Below, piece by piece: positions 9,070 to 15,614 of a stretch of 64,000 nt of DNA (positions are counted from its first letter, which is position 1; the number at the start of each line of letters is the position of its first letter). The notes under the pieces were generated by a model that saw nothing but the letters and a program-made list of their open reading frames with translations, was not told the origin of the DNA and ran no database searches. Position numbers and translations under genes: made by a program. This DNA comes from an uncultured Prevotellaceae bacterium (GTDB lineage: Bacteria; Bacteroidota; Bacteroidia; Bacteroidales; Bacteroidaceae). Location of the stretch: contig CACZGH010000002.1 of the NCBI GenBank assembly GCA_902780635.1, positions 124,001 to 188,000 of the forward strand, given 5' to 3'.

Positions 9070-9627
9070 GCGCGGCACGCCGCGTCCCTACATTGTCTTC
9101 TACACTATCATTTCCTAATAGGTAGGAGGTCGGGCCTCCGAGCCCGACGAAAAATAATTCTCTGGAGAGAATTTGCGGGCTCGGAGGCCCGCACTCCTAA
9201 TCGATATTTTAGGAATTGGGAATTAGTAACTGATGTTTCCTGTCCTTTTCCCTAGAATTAATACACTCCCACCTTTAGATTAATTAGGAATTAGGAGGTA
9301 GGAATTAGTAGATAACAGCGTCTTTTTGAATGCGGAAATAGACGGAAAGGGCGGAAATGATGCGGAAACTCCTTGACTCTTTGACTCCCTAGAGAATAAA
9401 CTGGTCTAAGGAGGATAGGAGGTAAGGTGTCCTTTTCATCTCTTACCCTTTACAGGAATGCCTCGCGACTTGGGATGGGTAAAAACACTTTTTAATGTGG
9501 ACTCAGATAGTAACATATAATTGTGACGTTTTAAATGATTCAAAATAAGATTATCCCGTTTTGGGTAAAAGCGTAAGTGTAGTATCAGTAGCTATAAAAG
9601 AAAAAGTTTAAAAAACGGATTTCCTTT
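9070..9627. other. Intergenic repeat-rich region without a gene
   Basis: No coding frame was supported. The region holds a GC-rich palindromic segment at 9071-9085 (GCGCGGCACGCCGCGTCC), the long inverted repeat at 9123-9199, and AT-rich degenerate repeats with the words GGAATTAG and AGGAGGTAGG (9212-9310, 9405-9435). Similar words recur at 23936-23969. Confidence 0.6.
9123..9199. repeat. Long inverted repeat (hairpin) with dispersed copy of its left arm
   Basis: The left arm (TAGGAGGTCGGGCCTCCGAG and onward) pairs with GGGCTCGGAGGCCCGCACTCCTA at the right end, and an inner palindrome AATTCTCTGGAGAGAATT sits near the tip. The left arm, including the bases just upstream, is repeated exactly at 13665-13696. 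This looks like a mobile or dispersed palindromic repeat rather than a simple terminator, although it lies after the GH43 stop codon and could stop transcription. Confidence 0.7.
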
Positions 9628-9658
9628 TTTGTTGTTTCATTTTATATGTTTATATTTG
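9628..9658 (+). promoter_or_regulatory. Promoter of the 174-residue protein / SUMF1 protein unit
   Basis: A -33 TTTG (9628-9631) and a -7 TATATTTG (9651-9658) are 19 nt apart. The 5' UTR to the ATG at 9736 would be about 70 nt. Confidence 0.7.
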
Positions 9659-9735
9659 CAATCGACTCATAAGCCATTGTAAGGCACAGCAAAGATTTTT
9701 AAAGAGTCTATTATGAAAAAACAAATAAGAATTAA

Positions 9736-10260
9736 ATGATGAAAACCAATCAACTTATTATTTTCTTAGTAGGACTGTTATGGCCCATAGCGTCTCTAGC
9801 ACACACCTCCCTCCCCGATGATGGTGACAATCTATATGTTTATGCAAATGGCGCTGCACAGGCGGTAATCTACTCTTTGGACAACCTTGACAAGATTACT
9901 TTTGGACAAAATGCTATCAGCATTAGCACGAAAAGTGGTCAGACAGACTATGCTTATAAAAGTATTGATTTAATGACTTTCCGAAGCGACATCAAGCCTG
10001 TGACTGGTATTAGAAGTCCGACCGTCAACAATGACCATGTCAAATGGATGTACGACAGGAGCCTTCAGACCGTGAGCTTGATGTGTGAACAGGGATTGGA
10101 GGATGTTAGCGTTGTTGACGCTCAAGGCCGTGTGGTGATCAAAGAGCATGTCATTGGCAAGGAATGTCAGCTGCTTCTTGACAATGTACCCTCTGGAGTC
10201 TATGTGCTGAAAGTATCTGTGCCAAGAGGCAATGAAACAACCATCAAAATCATCAAATAA
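9736..10260 (+). CDS. Secreted protein of unknown function with C-terminal sorting-like domain
   Basis: 174 residues with a signal peptide (LIIFLVGLLWPIASLA). The region LPDDGDNLYVYANGAAQAVIYSLDNLDKITF is a motif common at the start of secreted Prevotella proteins that end in a sorting domain. Residues about 95-174 (VSLMCEQGLEDVSVVDAQG ... GVYVLKV ... IKIIK) match the beta-sandwich form of type IX secretion C-terminal domains. The gene sits 15 bp before the vWA/SUMF1 gene and shares its promoter, so both proteins are probably exported together. No enzymatic signature was seen. Confidence 0.7.
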   Translation: MMKTNQLIIFLVGLLWPIASLAHTSLPDDGDNLYVYANGAAQAVIYSLDNLDKITFGQNAISISTKSGQTDYAYKSIDLMTFRSDIKPVTGIRSPTVNNDHVKWMYDRSLQTVSLMCEQGLEDVSVVDAQGRVVIKEHVIGKECQLLLDNVPSGVYVLKVSVPRGNETTIKIIK

Positions 10261-10275
10261 GAAGGAGGAAAGACG

Positions 10276-12237
10276 ATGAAAAGATATATATTAGTACTTT
10301 TGACGATGCTATCCGTTGCCTTGCAGAGTCAGGCGCAGAATTTTTTGGACATTTATAAGGATGGACTAATAGTCAGTTCTGTGAAAGTAGCCGATGTGGA
10401 CAGTATGGTGGTGGGTAATGACCCTAATGACCGCACCTTGGACTTCTATCATGACGGAGAGTCATTTCATCATACGATGACGGCTAATGTAGACAGTATC
10501 AAGGTTTTCAGGACAGAGGAAGCCCCCCTCGTCTATCTTGGCATAGTTGGTTTTAACCAAGAGTTATACGAGAAGCCTTTCGGCATTCTTGACAAGAATA
10601 AAGCCAATGACTACAAGACCTTTGTCAGTAATCTGAGCCGTAAGGACGGTACCTTGCTGTATTATGGTGTAGACCATGCTTTGGATATGTTGGAGAGCAA
10701 GTCATTTCCCTCGCAGGTGTCCAGTGTGAACCTCATCACGTTTACTGATGGCTTTGACCAAGGCTCACTGATGATGAACAGCAACTATACTACCGAGGAG
10801 CAGTATCTGAATGCCGTAAGCAACCGTATCAAAAACTTGCGTGTCAAGGGTTTGCCGCTCACAGCTTATTCTTTGGGGCTTCGTGGCAGTGACGTGATGA
10901 ATTATACCCAGTTTCAGAATAACCTGAAGAAATTAGCCAGTTCGTCGGACAAGGCATTCGAGGTCAACAGCATGAGCGATGTGCGTGCTCGGCTTCAAAA
11001 CATTTCCGATCAGATTATCAGTATCAGCAACAAGCAGACTGTCAGTATGAAGATACCCGGACAGAGCAACGGCACACTTATCCGCTTTACTTTCGACGGA
11101 TCCGTCGGCTATAGTTCGATTTATATTGAAGGCACATTCAATCTTTCCGACCGTTCATTACGAGATGTCACCTACCATGGTCTGAAAGCGGAGAGCGGTA
11201 GCGTCATCCAAGGCAAGCAGGACGGCATTTTCGTTACCTATACTTTTGCAGGTTTGCAGCGAGAAGATGGAAATGGACTGGTGCCGACCAGCAATATCCG
11301 TCAGTATTACAAATCGCCGTCTTCCACTTCCTGGCAGGAAAACTCAGAGTTTACACCAGCCAATAACCCCCTGACCTCTATCACCCATTCTGGTGCCATT
11401 GTCATGCTGGTCTTAGACTGCTCCAGTTCGCTTGGTTCACAATTCAGTAACATGAAGAGTTATGCCAATGACTTTATCGACAATGTGGCCAATAATGCAG
11501 CTGAGGGAATTGAACGTCCGTTTGGGAACAGACCAAAAGGAAGCGAAGAAACTTATGTGGTGAATGGTGTCTCATTCAATATGGTGAAAGTATCAGGAGG
11601 CACTTTCCAGATGGGGCCCACATCAGAGCAGGGCAGTGATGCTTATGACAACGAATATCCTGTTCATCAGGTAACCTTGCCTGATTATTGTATTGGTGAG
11701 ACTGAGGTGACACAGGGGTTGTGGAGAGCGGTGATGGGCAACAATCCGTCCAGGTTCTCAGGCTCAGACCAATTGCCCGTAGAATATGTCTCTTGGGATG
11801 ACTGTCAGGAGTTTATTAAGAAACTCAACCAACTCACCGGTGAGAATTTCCGTCTGCCCACAGAGGCGGAGTGGGAGTTTGCCGCCCGAGGTGGAAACTC
11901 TTCAAAAGGTTACAAATACGCGGGTAGCAATAATATCGGTGATGTCGCATGGTATGATGGAAATTCCTCTTCTAAGACACATGCTGTGGGCACGAAAACC
12001 CCGAATGAGTTAGGCTTGTATGACATGAGCGGTAATGTATGGGAGTGGTGTCAGGATTGGTATAATTCTTACAGTAGTAATAGCCAGACAAATCCCACAG
12101 GACCATCTTCGGGCTCGTACCGTGTGGTGCGTGGCGGCAACTGGTGCAGCAACGCGGGGGACTGCCGTGTCTCGAGTCGTTACAACATCCTTCCTTCGTA
12201 CCGCGGCTACCTCAGCGGTTTCCGTTTGGCTCAATAG
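10276..12237 (+). CDS. Secreted vWA-like protein with C-terminal SUMF1 (FGE-like) domain; probable DGR variable protein
   Basis: 653 residues with a signal peptide (LVLLTMLSVALQSQAQ). Residues about 95-250 contain vWA-like elements (NLITFTDGFDQG), and a MIDAS-type DCSSS motif occurs later, near residue 378 (VMLVLDCSSSLGSQF). Residues about 428-653 form an FGE-sulfatase (SUMF1) fold: MVKVSGGTFQMG, GETEVTQGLWRAVMG, LPTEAEWEFAARGG, LYDMSGNVWEWCQDW, RVVRGGNW and the final SGFRLAQ. In diversity-generating retroelements this fold acts as a C-type-lectin-like display scaffold, with hypervariable residues in exactly this C-terminal segment. Export and binding of an unknown ligand are inferred. Genuine sulfatase-maturating activity is unlikely for an exported protein with this layout. 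Confidence 0.8.
   Translation: MKRYILVLLTMLSVALQSQAQNFLDIYKDGLIVSSVKVADVDSMVVGNDPNDRTLDFYHDGESFHHTMTANVDSIKVFRTEEAPLVYLGIVGFNQELYEKPFGILDKNKANDYKTFVSNLSRKDGTLLYYGVDHALDMLESKSFPSQVSSVNLITFTDGFDQGSLMMNSNYTTEEQYLNAVSNRIKNLRVKGLPLTAYSLGLRGSDVMNYTQFQNNLKKLASSSDKAFEVNSMSDVRARLQNISDQIISISNKQTVSMKIPGQSNGTLIRFTFDGSVGYSSIYIEGTFNLSDRSLRDVTYHGLKAESGSVIQGKQDGIFVTYTFAGLQREDGNGLVPTSNIRQYYKSPSSTSWQENSEFTPANNPLTSITHSGAIVMLVLDCSSSLGSQFSNMKSYANDFIDNVANNAAEGIERPFGNRPKGSEETYVVNGVSFNMVKVSGGTFQMGPTSEQGSDAYDNEYPVHQVTLPDYCIGETEVTQGLWRAVMGNNPSRFSGSDQLPVEYVSWDDCQEFIKKLNQLTGENFRLPTEAEWEFAARGGNSSKGYKYAGSNNIGDVAWYDGNSSSKTHAVGTKTPNELGLYDMSGNVWEWCQDWYNSYSSNSQTNPTGPSSGSYRVVRGGNWCSNAGDCRVSSRYNILPSYRGYLSGFRLAQ
12118..12234 (+). 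other. Putative DGR variable region (VR)
   Basis: The last about 39 codons of the SUMF1 protein read RVVRGGNW, then a run in which many codons are NNC or NNT at positions usually occupied by AAC in DGR templates (TGC AGC AAC, GAC, AGT, TAC AAC ATC CTT, TAC, GGC TAC CTC AGC), ending in GFRLA. That is the footprint left by adenine-specific mutagenesis of AAC codons. No template repeat was found in this window, so the source would have to be elsewhere or lost. Confidence 0.6.
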
Positions 12238-12260
12238 TTTCCCTATAAAATTAGAAAAGA

Positions 12261-12327
12261 GAATCTTAGATGGTCTCGGAAAGGGCGGCCCATCAAAAGG
12301 CCGCCCAAGAGAGACCATCAAAGATTC
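12261..12327. repeat. Three-block hairpin just after the variable protein gene
   Basis: GAATCTT, GATGGTCTC and GGGCGGCC (12261-12290) pair in order with GGCCGCCC, GAGACCATC and AAGATTC (12298-12327), with small internal loops and an 8-nt tip. It starts 23 nt after the stop codon. It may be the terminator of the SUMF1 gene, or the target-side hairpin that DGRs use for retrohoming. Its length is greater than the short cruciform known from phage BPP-1. Confidence 0.7.
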
Positions 12328-12342
12328 GACAAAAGAGGTAAT

Positions 12343-12438
12343 ATGCAAATCAAATTCTTCACACTTCCCGTATTCGATTTTGCTCAAATGGAGGAGGAAT
12401 TGAATAAATTCCTCCGAAGTCACCGTATAATGCAGTGA
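12343..12438 (+). pseudogene. Remnant of a DGR-associated accessory gene (HRDC-type), N-terminus only
   Basis: ATG at 12343 opens a 31-residue frame that contains KFFTLPVFD and EEELNKFLRSHRIMQ, then stops at 12436. These match, from memory of the family, the opening of small proteins (KFFTIP...AEEELNxFLRSHR) that carry an HRDC domain and sit beside reverse transcriptases of diversity-generating elements. The rest of the protein, normally well over 80 residues, is missing. Position directly after a SUMF1 variable protein supports the reading. Confidence 0.5.
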
Positions 12439-12455
12439 AAAGGGTGGGGTATCTG

Positions 12456-12614
12456 ATGGAACGGATAACATGTTTTGAAAATTTGCATGAGGCGTTCCTT
12501 CGTGCAGTAAAGGAAAAAGTATCTAATGAATATTTGAAGATAGCTTATGCTGTTGTATGTTTTGCAGATTTATTAGAAAGTGAAATTAAGGCATGTTCAA
12601 TCTCTTTAGTATAG
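12456..12614 (+). pseudogene. Remnant of a DGR-type reverse transcriptase, N-terminus only
   Basis: ATG at 12456 opens a 52-residue frame with ERITCFENLHEAFLRAVKEK followed by a helical stretch containing FADLLESEIKA and a stop at 12612. The pattern FENLxxAFxxAxxxK is the typical start of DGR and related group II-like reverse transcriptases. The palm motifs (including YxDD) are absent here and in the following sequence, so the enzyme is gone. Together with 12343-12438 this marks a collapsed DGR cassette. Alternative: a chance short ORF, less likely given the gene order. Confidence 0.45.
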
Positions 12615-12669
12615 CAATCGGAGTCTCGTTGGTTTCCTAAGTCTCAATCAATCTCCAAGCATTTCAGCG

Positions 12670-13097
12670 TTATTGCCCTGTCAGCATGTTAAGGAATTGC
12701 TGTGGCTCATAAACATCTATTTGTGCGGCTTCGAAGTCTCCGATATTGCGAGTGATGATAGCATCAGCTCCCTCTCGTATGGCAGAGTAATATTGCATGG
12801 CATCCTCGAAGTCGCGGAATTGAGAGGCAATAGCCTCGTCAATAATAAGTGAGTCAACGGGTGTTACATTGCACATTTTTACAAACTCGGCAAACTTATT
12901 CATGATAACTTCATTTGTAAGTTTGTGGTGGGATTCAAGAATAAAGCTCGCCGTTGCAAAGGACAGGGCAGAGACGAGAAGTTCAACCCTTTGGCTGTGG
13001 CCTAATGTACAATTTCTGCTGCAAGTGTGAAGAACTGCCCGCGTCGGGCGAGATAGTCTATGAAAACGTTTGTGTCGAGAAATACTTTCTTCATCAT
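12670..13097 (-). pseudogene. PIN-domain (VapC-like) toxin, frameshifted
   Basis: The start ATGATG at 13092-13097 gives MMKKVFLDTNVFIDYLARRG, the classic PIN-domain opening with its first catalytic Asp, but this frame stops at a TAG after about 31 residues. Continuing one frame over gives LGHSQRVELLVSALSFATASF, then DEAIASQFRDFEDAMQYYSA and GADAIITRNIGDFEAA, the remaining acidic motifs, to the stop at 12670. One extra base in the T run near 13004 would restore a full-length protein of about 142 residues. The toxin would be a ribonuclease cutting RNA, held by the antitoxin. Either a real inactivating mutation or a single-base assembly error. Confidence 0.8.
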
Positions 13098-13372
13098 CCA
13101 TGCTTCTTTAAGAGATATTCCAACTGAGCTTTGTCATAATCAAAATCATCAGGAAGAGGCTCAATGTCCTCAACAAGTTTCATCACTTCGGGCGAGATAT
13201 AAAGATCCTCGCGACGAATTTTAGGCCAACCGTTATCTGTCTTGGCTGCTGCTTTCTTCTCAGCTTTTACTTCCTCGTAGAGGTGGTCGGCGAGCCATTG
13301 TTTATTGCTCGTAGATAGCGCCATCGAGTGCAGGAAGTTAAGCACCGTATCCATAGAGATTGTCAAGTCCAT
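13094..13372 (-). CDS. Antitoxin partner of the PIN toxin
   Basis: 92 residues, intact, ending in DYDKAQLEYLLKKHG; its TGA stop overlaps the ATG of the PIN gene (ATGA overlap), the normal layout of VapBC-type pairs with the antitoxin first. The N-terminus (MDLTISMDTVLNFLHSM) and the helical middle (NKQWLADHLYEEVKAEKK) fit a small protein with a DNA-binding or dimerisation part and a C-terminal acidic tail that would fill the toxin's active site. No known DNA-binding fold can be named from reading alone. Expected to repress its own operon. Confidence 0.7.
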   Translation of the reverse strand: MDLTISMDTVLNFLHSMALSTSNKQWLADHLYEEVKAEKKAAAKTDNGWPKIRREDLYISPEVMKLVEDIEPLPDDFDYDKAQLEYLLKKHG

Positions 13373-13398
13373 ATGCGAATATTTTATATATGATGGAG

Positions 13399-13406
13399 CA
13401 AAGATA
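13399..13406 (-). promoter_or_regulatory. -7 box of the toxin-antitoxin operon
   Basis: TATCTTTG on the minus strand, about 27 nt before the antitoxin start at 13372. No well-placed -33 TTTG was seen. Confidence 0.5.
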
Positions 13407-13465
13407 GTGAAATTATTTCAAATAATGTTTATTTGATTGAAGTTTCCCTCCCTTTTCTTTATATT

Positions 13466-13590
13466 TTTACACACTCCCCCTACACTCCCCCTTACACACC
13501 CTCCGGCTCCCTCGGAAAACGAGATTGCTCTCCCTCGGAAACGAGGGAGTCGGAGGGAGTGCCGGAGGGAGTGCCATGGGGAGTGTGTTA
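13466..13590. repeat. Long imperfect inverted repeat rich in ACTCCC/GGGAGT
   Basis: TTACACACTCCCC at the left pairs with GGGGAGTGTGTTA at the right, and CACCCTCCGGCTCCCTCG pairs imperfectly with the CGAGGGAGTCGGAGGGAGTG block. The arms are built of short degenerate repeats of ACTCC. Similar words occur at 33790-33832 and 59505-59690. No coding function is supported. Confidence 0.6.
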
Positions 13591-13664
13591 TTAATTGTAG
13601 AGAAAAGAGAAAACTTTTGTCATCTGCGATGACAGGTTCTAGGCTGATCAATAGGATGGAGCTA

Positions 13665-13696
13665 TAGGTAGGAGGTCGGGCCTCCGAGCCCGACGA
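13665..13696. repeat. Dispersed repeat, second copy of the 9119-9150 element
   Basis: 32 nt identical to the left arm of the inverted repeat near 9119-9150 (TAGGTAGGAGGTCGGGCCTC and onward). Here the right arm is absent, so only a short internal palindrome (TCGGGCCTCCGAGCCCGA) remains. Confidence 0.75.
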
Positions 13697-13942
13697 TTTT
13701 TCTCGCCATGACATCGTTCAAGCAATCTTGGCTCTGCCCATTTGGCTTAGTGTAAACGTTCTTTTGCCCTTCCAGGGCGTGCCTTACTTTGTGGTTCACA
13801 ATCCCCAGGGCGTTGCCCAGGGCTAATATCTGCTGGCCTTTCAGGCCGTCCTTGAACATGCATTTAGTTTTATGCCCCATGCATAGGATGACTGTGCTTT
13901 TCTGTGGTTGTGCAAACGTTATCGTCGAAATAATGGGGTGAA
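13697..13942. repeat. Degenerate repeat region with short palindromes
   Basis: The stretch contains CCCTTCCAGGGCG, CCCAGGGCGTTGCCCAGGG and GGCCTTTCAGGCC, palindromic words of a type that is scattered through Bacteroidota intergenic DNA. A 72-codon minus-strand frame crosses it but consists entirely of repeat sequence, so I do not call it a gene. Confidence 0.45.
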
Positions 13943-14035
13943 ATGGTGCAAGTTATGGATAAATGTTTTAATTTCGCAGCCGAAAACAAATCAAAAAAAA
14001 CTATAACAAATCAAATTCTAAAAACAATCAAAAGT

Positions 14036-14287
14036 ATGAGCAAGACATTTATCATTGGTGACAGAGAGAAAAACGAGTGGATTTCCGTATTTAATGAGAG
14101 CGAGAAGGTGATGTCTTTCTGCAATGAGATGGACAAGGCCAAGACCTTTGCTGACCCCTACAAGGCAAAGGAAGAACTGGACCAGATGCAGAAAACGGGT
14201 TATTTCACTGACTTAGGCGTCTACTTGATGGAAGACGGAAATGCTTTCATCGCAGGTGAGCGCGACAGCTATCAACCCATTGACTAA
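14036..14287 (+). CDS. Small conserved-looking protein of unknown function
   Basis: 83 residues from the ATG at 14036, beginning MSKTFIIGDREKNEWISVF. The longer frame from 13943 is AT-rich, Lys/Asn-rich leader sequence, and the chosen start gives a compact, charged, soluble protein with no signal peptide or membrane segment. The fold looks alpha/beta with repeated acidic and aromatic residues (DLGVYLMEDGNAFIAGERD). A weak -7-like TAATTTCG lies at 13969-13976. The gene ends in a strong hairpin terminator and stands alone between repeats and the OmpA gene. No function can be assigned. Confidence 0.65.
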   Translation: MSKTFIIGDREKNEWISVFNESEKVMSFCNEMDKAKTFADPYKAKEELDQMQKTGYFTDLGVYLMEDGNAFIAGERDSYQPID

Positions 14288-14291
14288 AAGT

Positions 14292-14319
14292 GAGGCCCGT
14301 CTGAAAACAGACGGGCCTC
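14292..14319. terminator. Bidirectional terminator hairpin
   Basis: A perfect 12-bp stem GAGGCCCGTCTG / CAGACGGGCCTC with an AAAA loop lies between two convergent genes (stop at 14287 on plus, stop at 14343 on minus). Confidence 0.8.
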
Positions 14320-14342
14320 GTTGAATACAAACTATCAATTGA

Positions 14343-15509
14343 TTATTCTGTCACTTGGCGTTTGACGGTGCGCTGCACTTTCTTCATCACCTGTTTCTGG
14401 ACATCCACCTCCTCATAGTCGGTGTAGGTGCGGGTGCCTTCAGAGTCGATGATCACGCAGCGGTTTTTGTCATTCTCGGCGAAGGGCTGTACGGTGTCGC
14501 CCTTTGAGTCGATGATGATACGGTCGGCATCCACTTGGTGTCGGCTCACGATATCTTTCTTGAAGGTCTCAGCGCGGCGCTTGGCATACATCTCGTTGAG
14601 GCGTGCGTTGCCGGTGCCTTTGTCGGCATAACCTACGACATATACTTTGCTCTCAGGATTGTCAGCCATGAATTTGGCCACTTGTTCCATGATGACACTG
14701 GGGTCTTCGTTGTTGCTCATGCGGATGGCGTAGAAGATCTCTTTGTGCAGGTTCACTTTCTCCGTCTTGGTCACGGGGCGTTTCTCCTTCACCGTGATGA
14801 TCTCTGGCACTTCCTCCTCTATGACTTCCTCAATCTCACGAGCCACGGGCAGCACAGCGGGTTTCTTGGGGGCTTTATGACCGAAACGGAAACTGACACC
14901 GAGCATGGCGGTGAACATCCAGTCGTCTTTGTCGTTGGTCTTCATATTGAAGCGGTCGTCCAGCGAGTTGGCGTTCACTTCGAGGCTGATGCCGAGCGGC
15001 TTGCTCATATTGGTCTCCAGACGCAGTCCAGCGCGCAGGTTATGGCTCAGGTGGTTGTCTTTCCAAGCCAGGGGTGCTGTGGTGGCAGGAAATTTGAAGG
15101 CTTCAAACTCGTCGCTGTCCCAGGCGTAGTTGAGACCCACACCACCCAAAAGGATGAGGTTGAGGGCACGGTTGGTGTTGGAGCCGAAGATGTTGCTCAG
15201 GTTGATCAACAGGTCTACATCAGGAGTGATATAGTTCCATTTGTAGTATTGTTCGGTGGCCTTGAAACCACTTTTCGACTGCCAGCCGTTGACATGGAGG
15301 CGTGCTCCAACGACGGGTGAAAAGTAGTGGCCAAAGGAGAGCGCTGCTGTGGGCGTGATGAGTTGGTCTTTGGGCGCATTGGTGGTGGTCAGTTGTAAGC
15401 CGCCTTGTGCCTCGATGAAGGAATAAGATTTCCAGTCGGTCTGAGCCATGGCGGCGCCAGTCATCAGCAGAGTGGTGACTGCCACTGTGAGAAGTCGCTT
15501 CGTGTTCAT
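14343..15509 (-). CDS. OmpA family outer membrane protein
   Basis: 388 residues with a signal peptide ending near MTGAAMAQ. Residues about 24-210 form an outer-membrane beta-barrel (alternating pattern, ending MFTAMLGVSFRFGHK). A linker rich in Glu/Val (EEVIEEEVPEIITVKEK) leads to a C-terminal OmpA-like domain (about 260-355) with VYVVGYADKGTGNARLNEMY and AKRRAETFKKDI, the usual peptidoglycan-binding core. The very C-terminus has extra charged residues. The protein anchors the outer membrane to the wall. It is monocistronic, with its own promoter and a shared terminator. Assignment is secure for the C-terminal domain; the barrel could also have a pore role. Confidence 0.88.
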   Translation of the reverse strand: MNTKRLLTVAVTTLLMTGAAMAQTDWKSYSFIEAQGGLQLTTTNAPKDQLITPTAALSFGHYFSPVVGARLHVNGWQSKSGFKATEQYYKWNYITPDVDLLINLSNIFGSNTNRALNLILLGGVGLNYAWDSDEFEAFKFPATTAPLAWKDNHLSHNLRAGLRLETNMSKPLGISLEVNANSLDDRFNMKTNDKDDWMFTAMLGVSFRFGHKAPKKPAVLPVAREIEEVIEEEVPEIITVKEKRPVTKTEKVNLHKEIFYAIRMSNNEDPSVIMEQVAKFMADNPESKVYVVGYADKGTGNARLNEMYAKRRAETFKKDIVSRHQVDADRIIIDSKGDTVQPFAENDKNRCVIIDSEGTRTYTDYEEVDVQKQVMKKVQRTVKRQVTE

Positions 15510-15544
15510 GGGTGTATGTTTTTGTTAGTTTTATGATTTATCCG

Positions 15545-15574
15545 CAAAGATAATGGTTTTTATTTAAAAAACAA
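15545..15574 (-). promoter_or_regulatory. Promoter of the OmpA family gene
   Basis: On the minus strand a -33 TTG (15572-15574) and a -7 TATCTTTG (15545-15552) are 19 nt apart; the 5' UTR would be about 30 nt. Confidence 0.6.
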
Positions 15575-15614
15575 GAAAAATTACGAATGAATGTTACTAT
15601 ATGTGAAAATTTTG

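Noticed and set aside
10276-12237. Sulfatase-maturating (formylglycine-generating) enzyme function
   Set aside because: The SUMF1 fold is clear, but the protein is exported, has a DGR-like variable end and no sulfatase partner is nearby.
13662-13880. 72-codon minus-strand ORF ending in repeat sequence
   Set aside because: The frame is made of dispersed palindromic repeats and lacks a promoter or recognisable domain.
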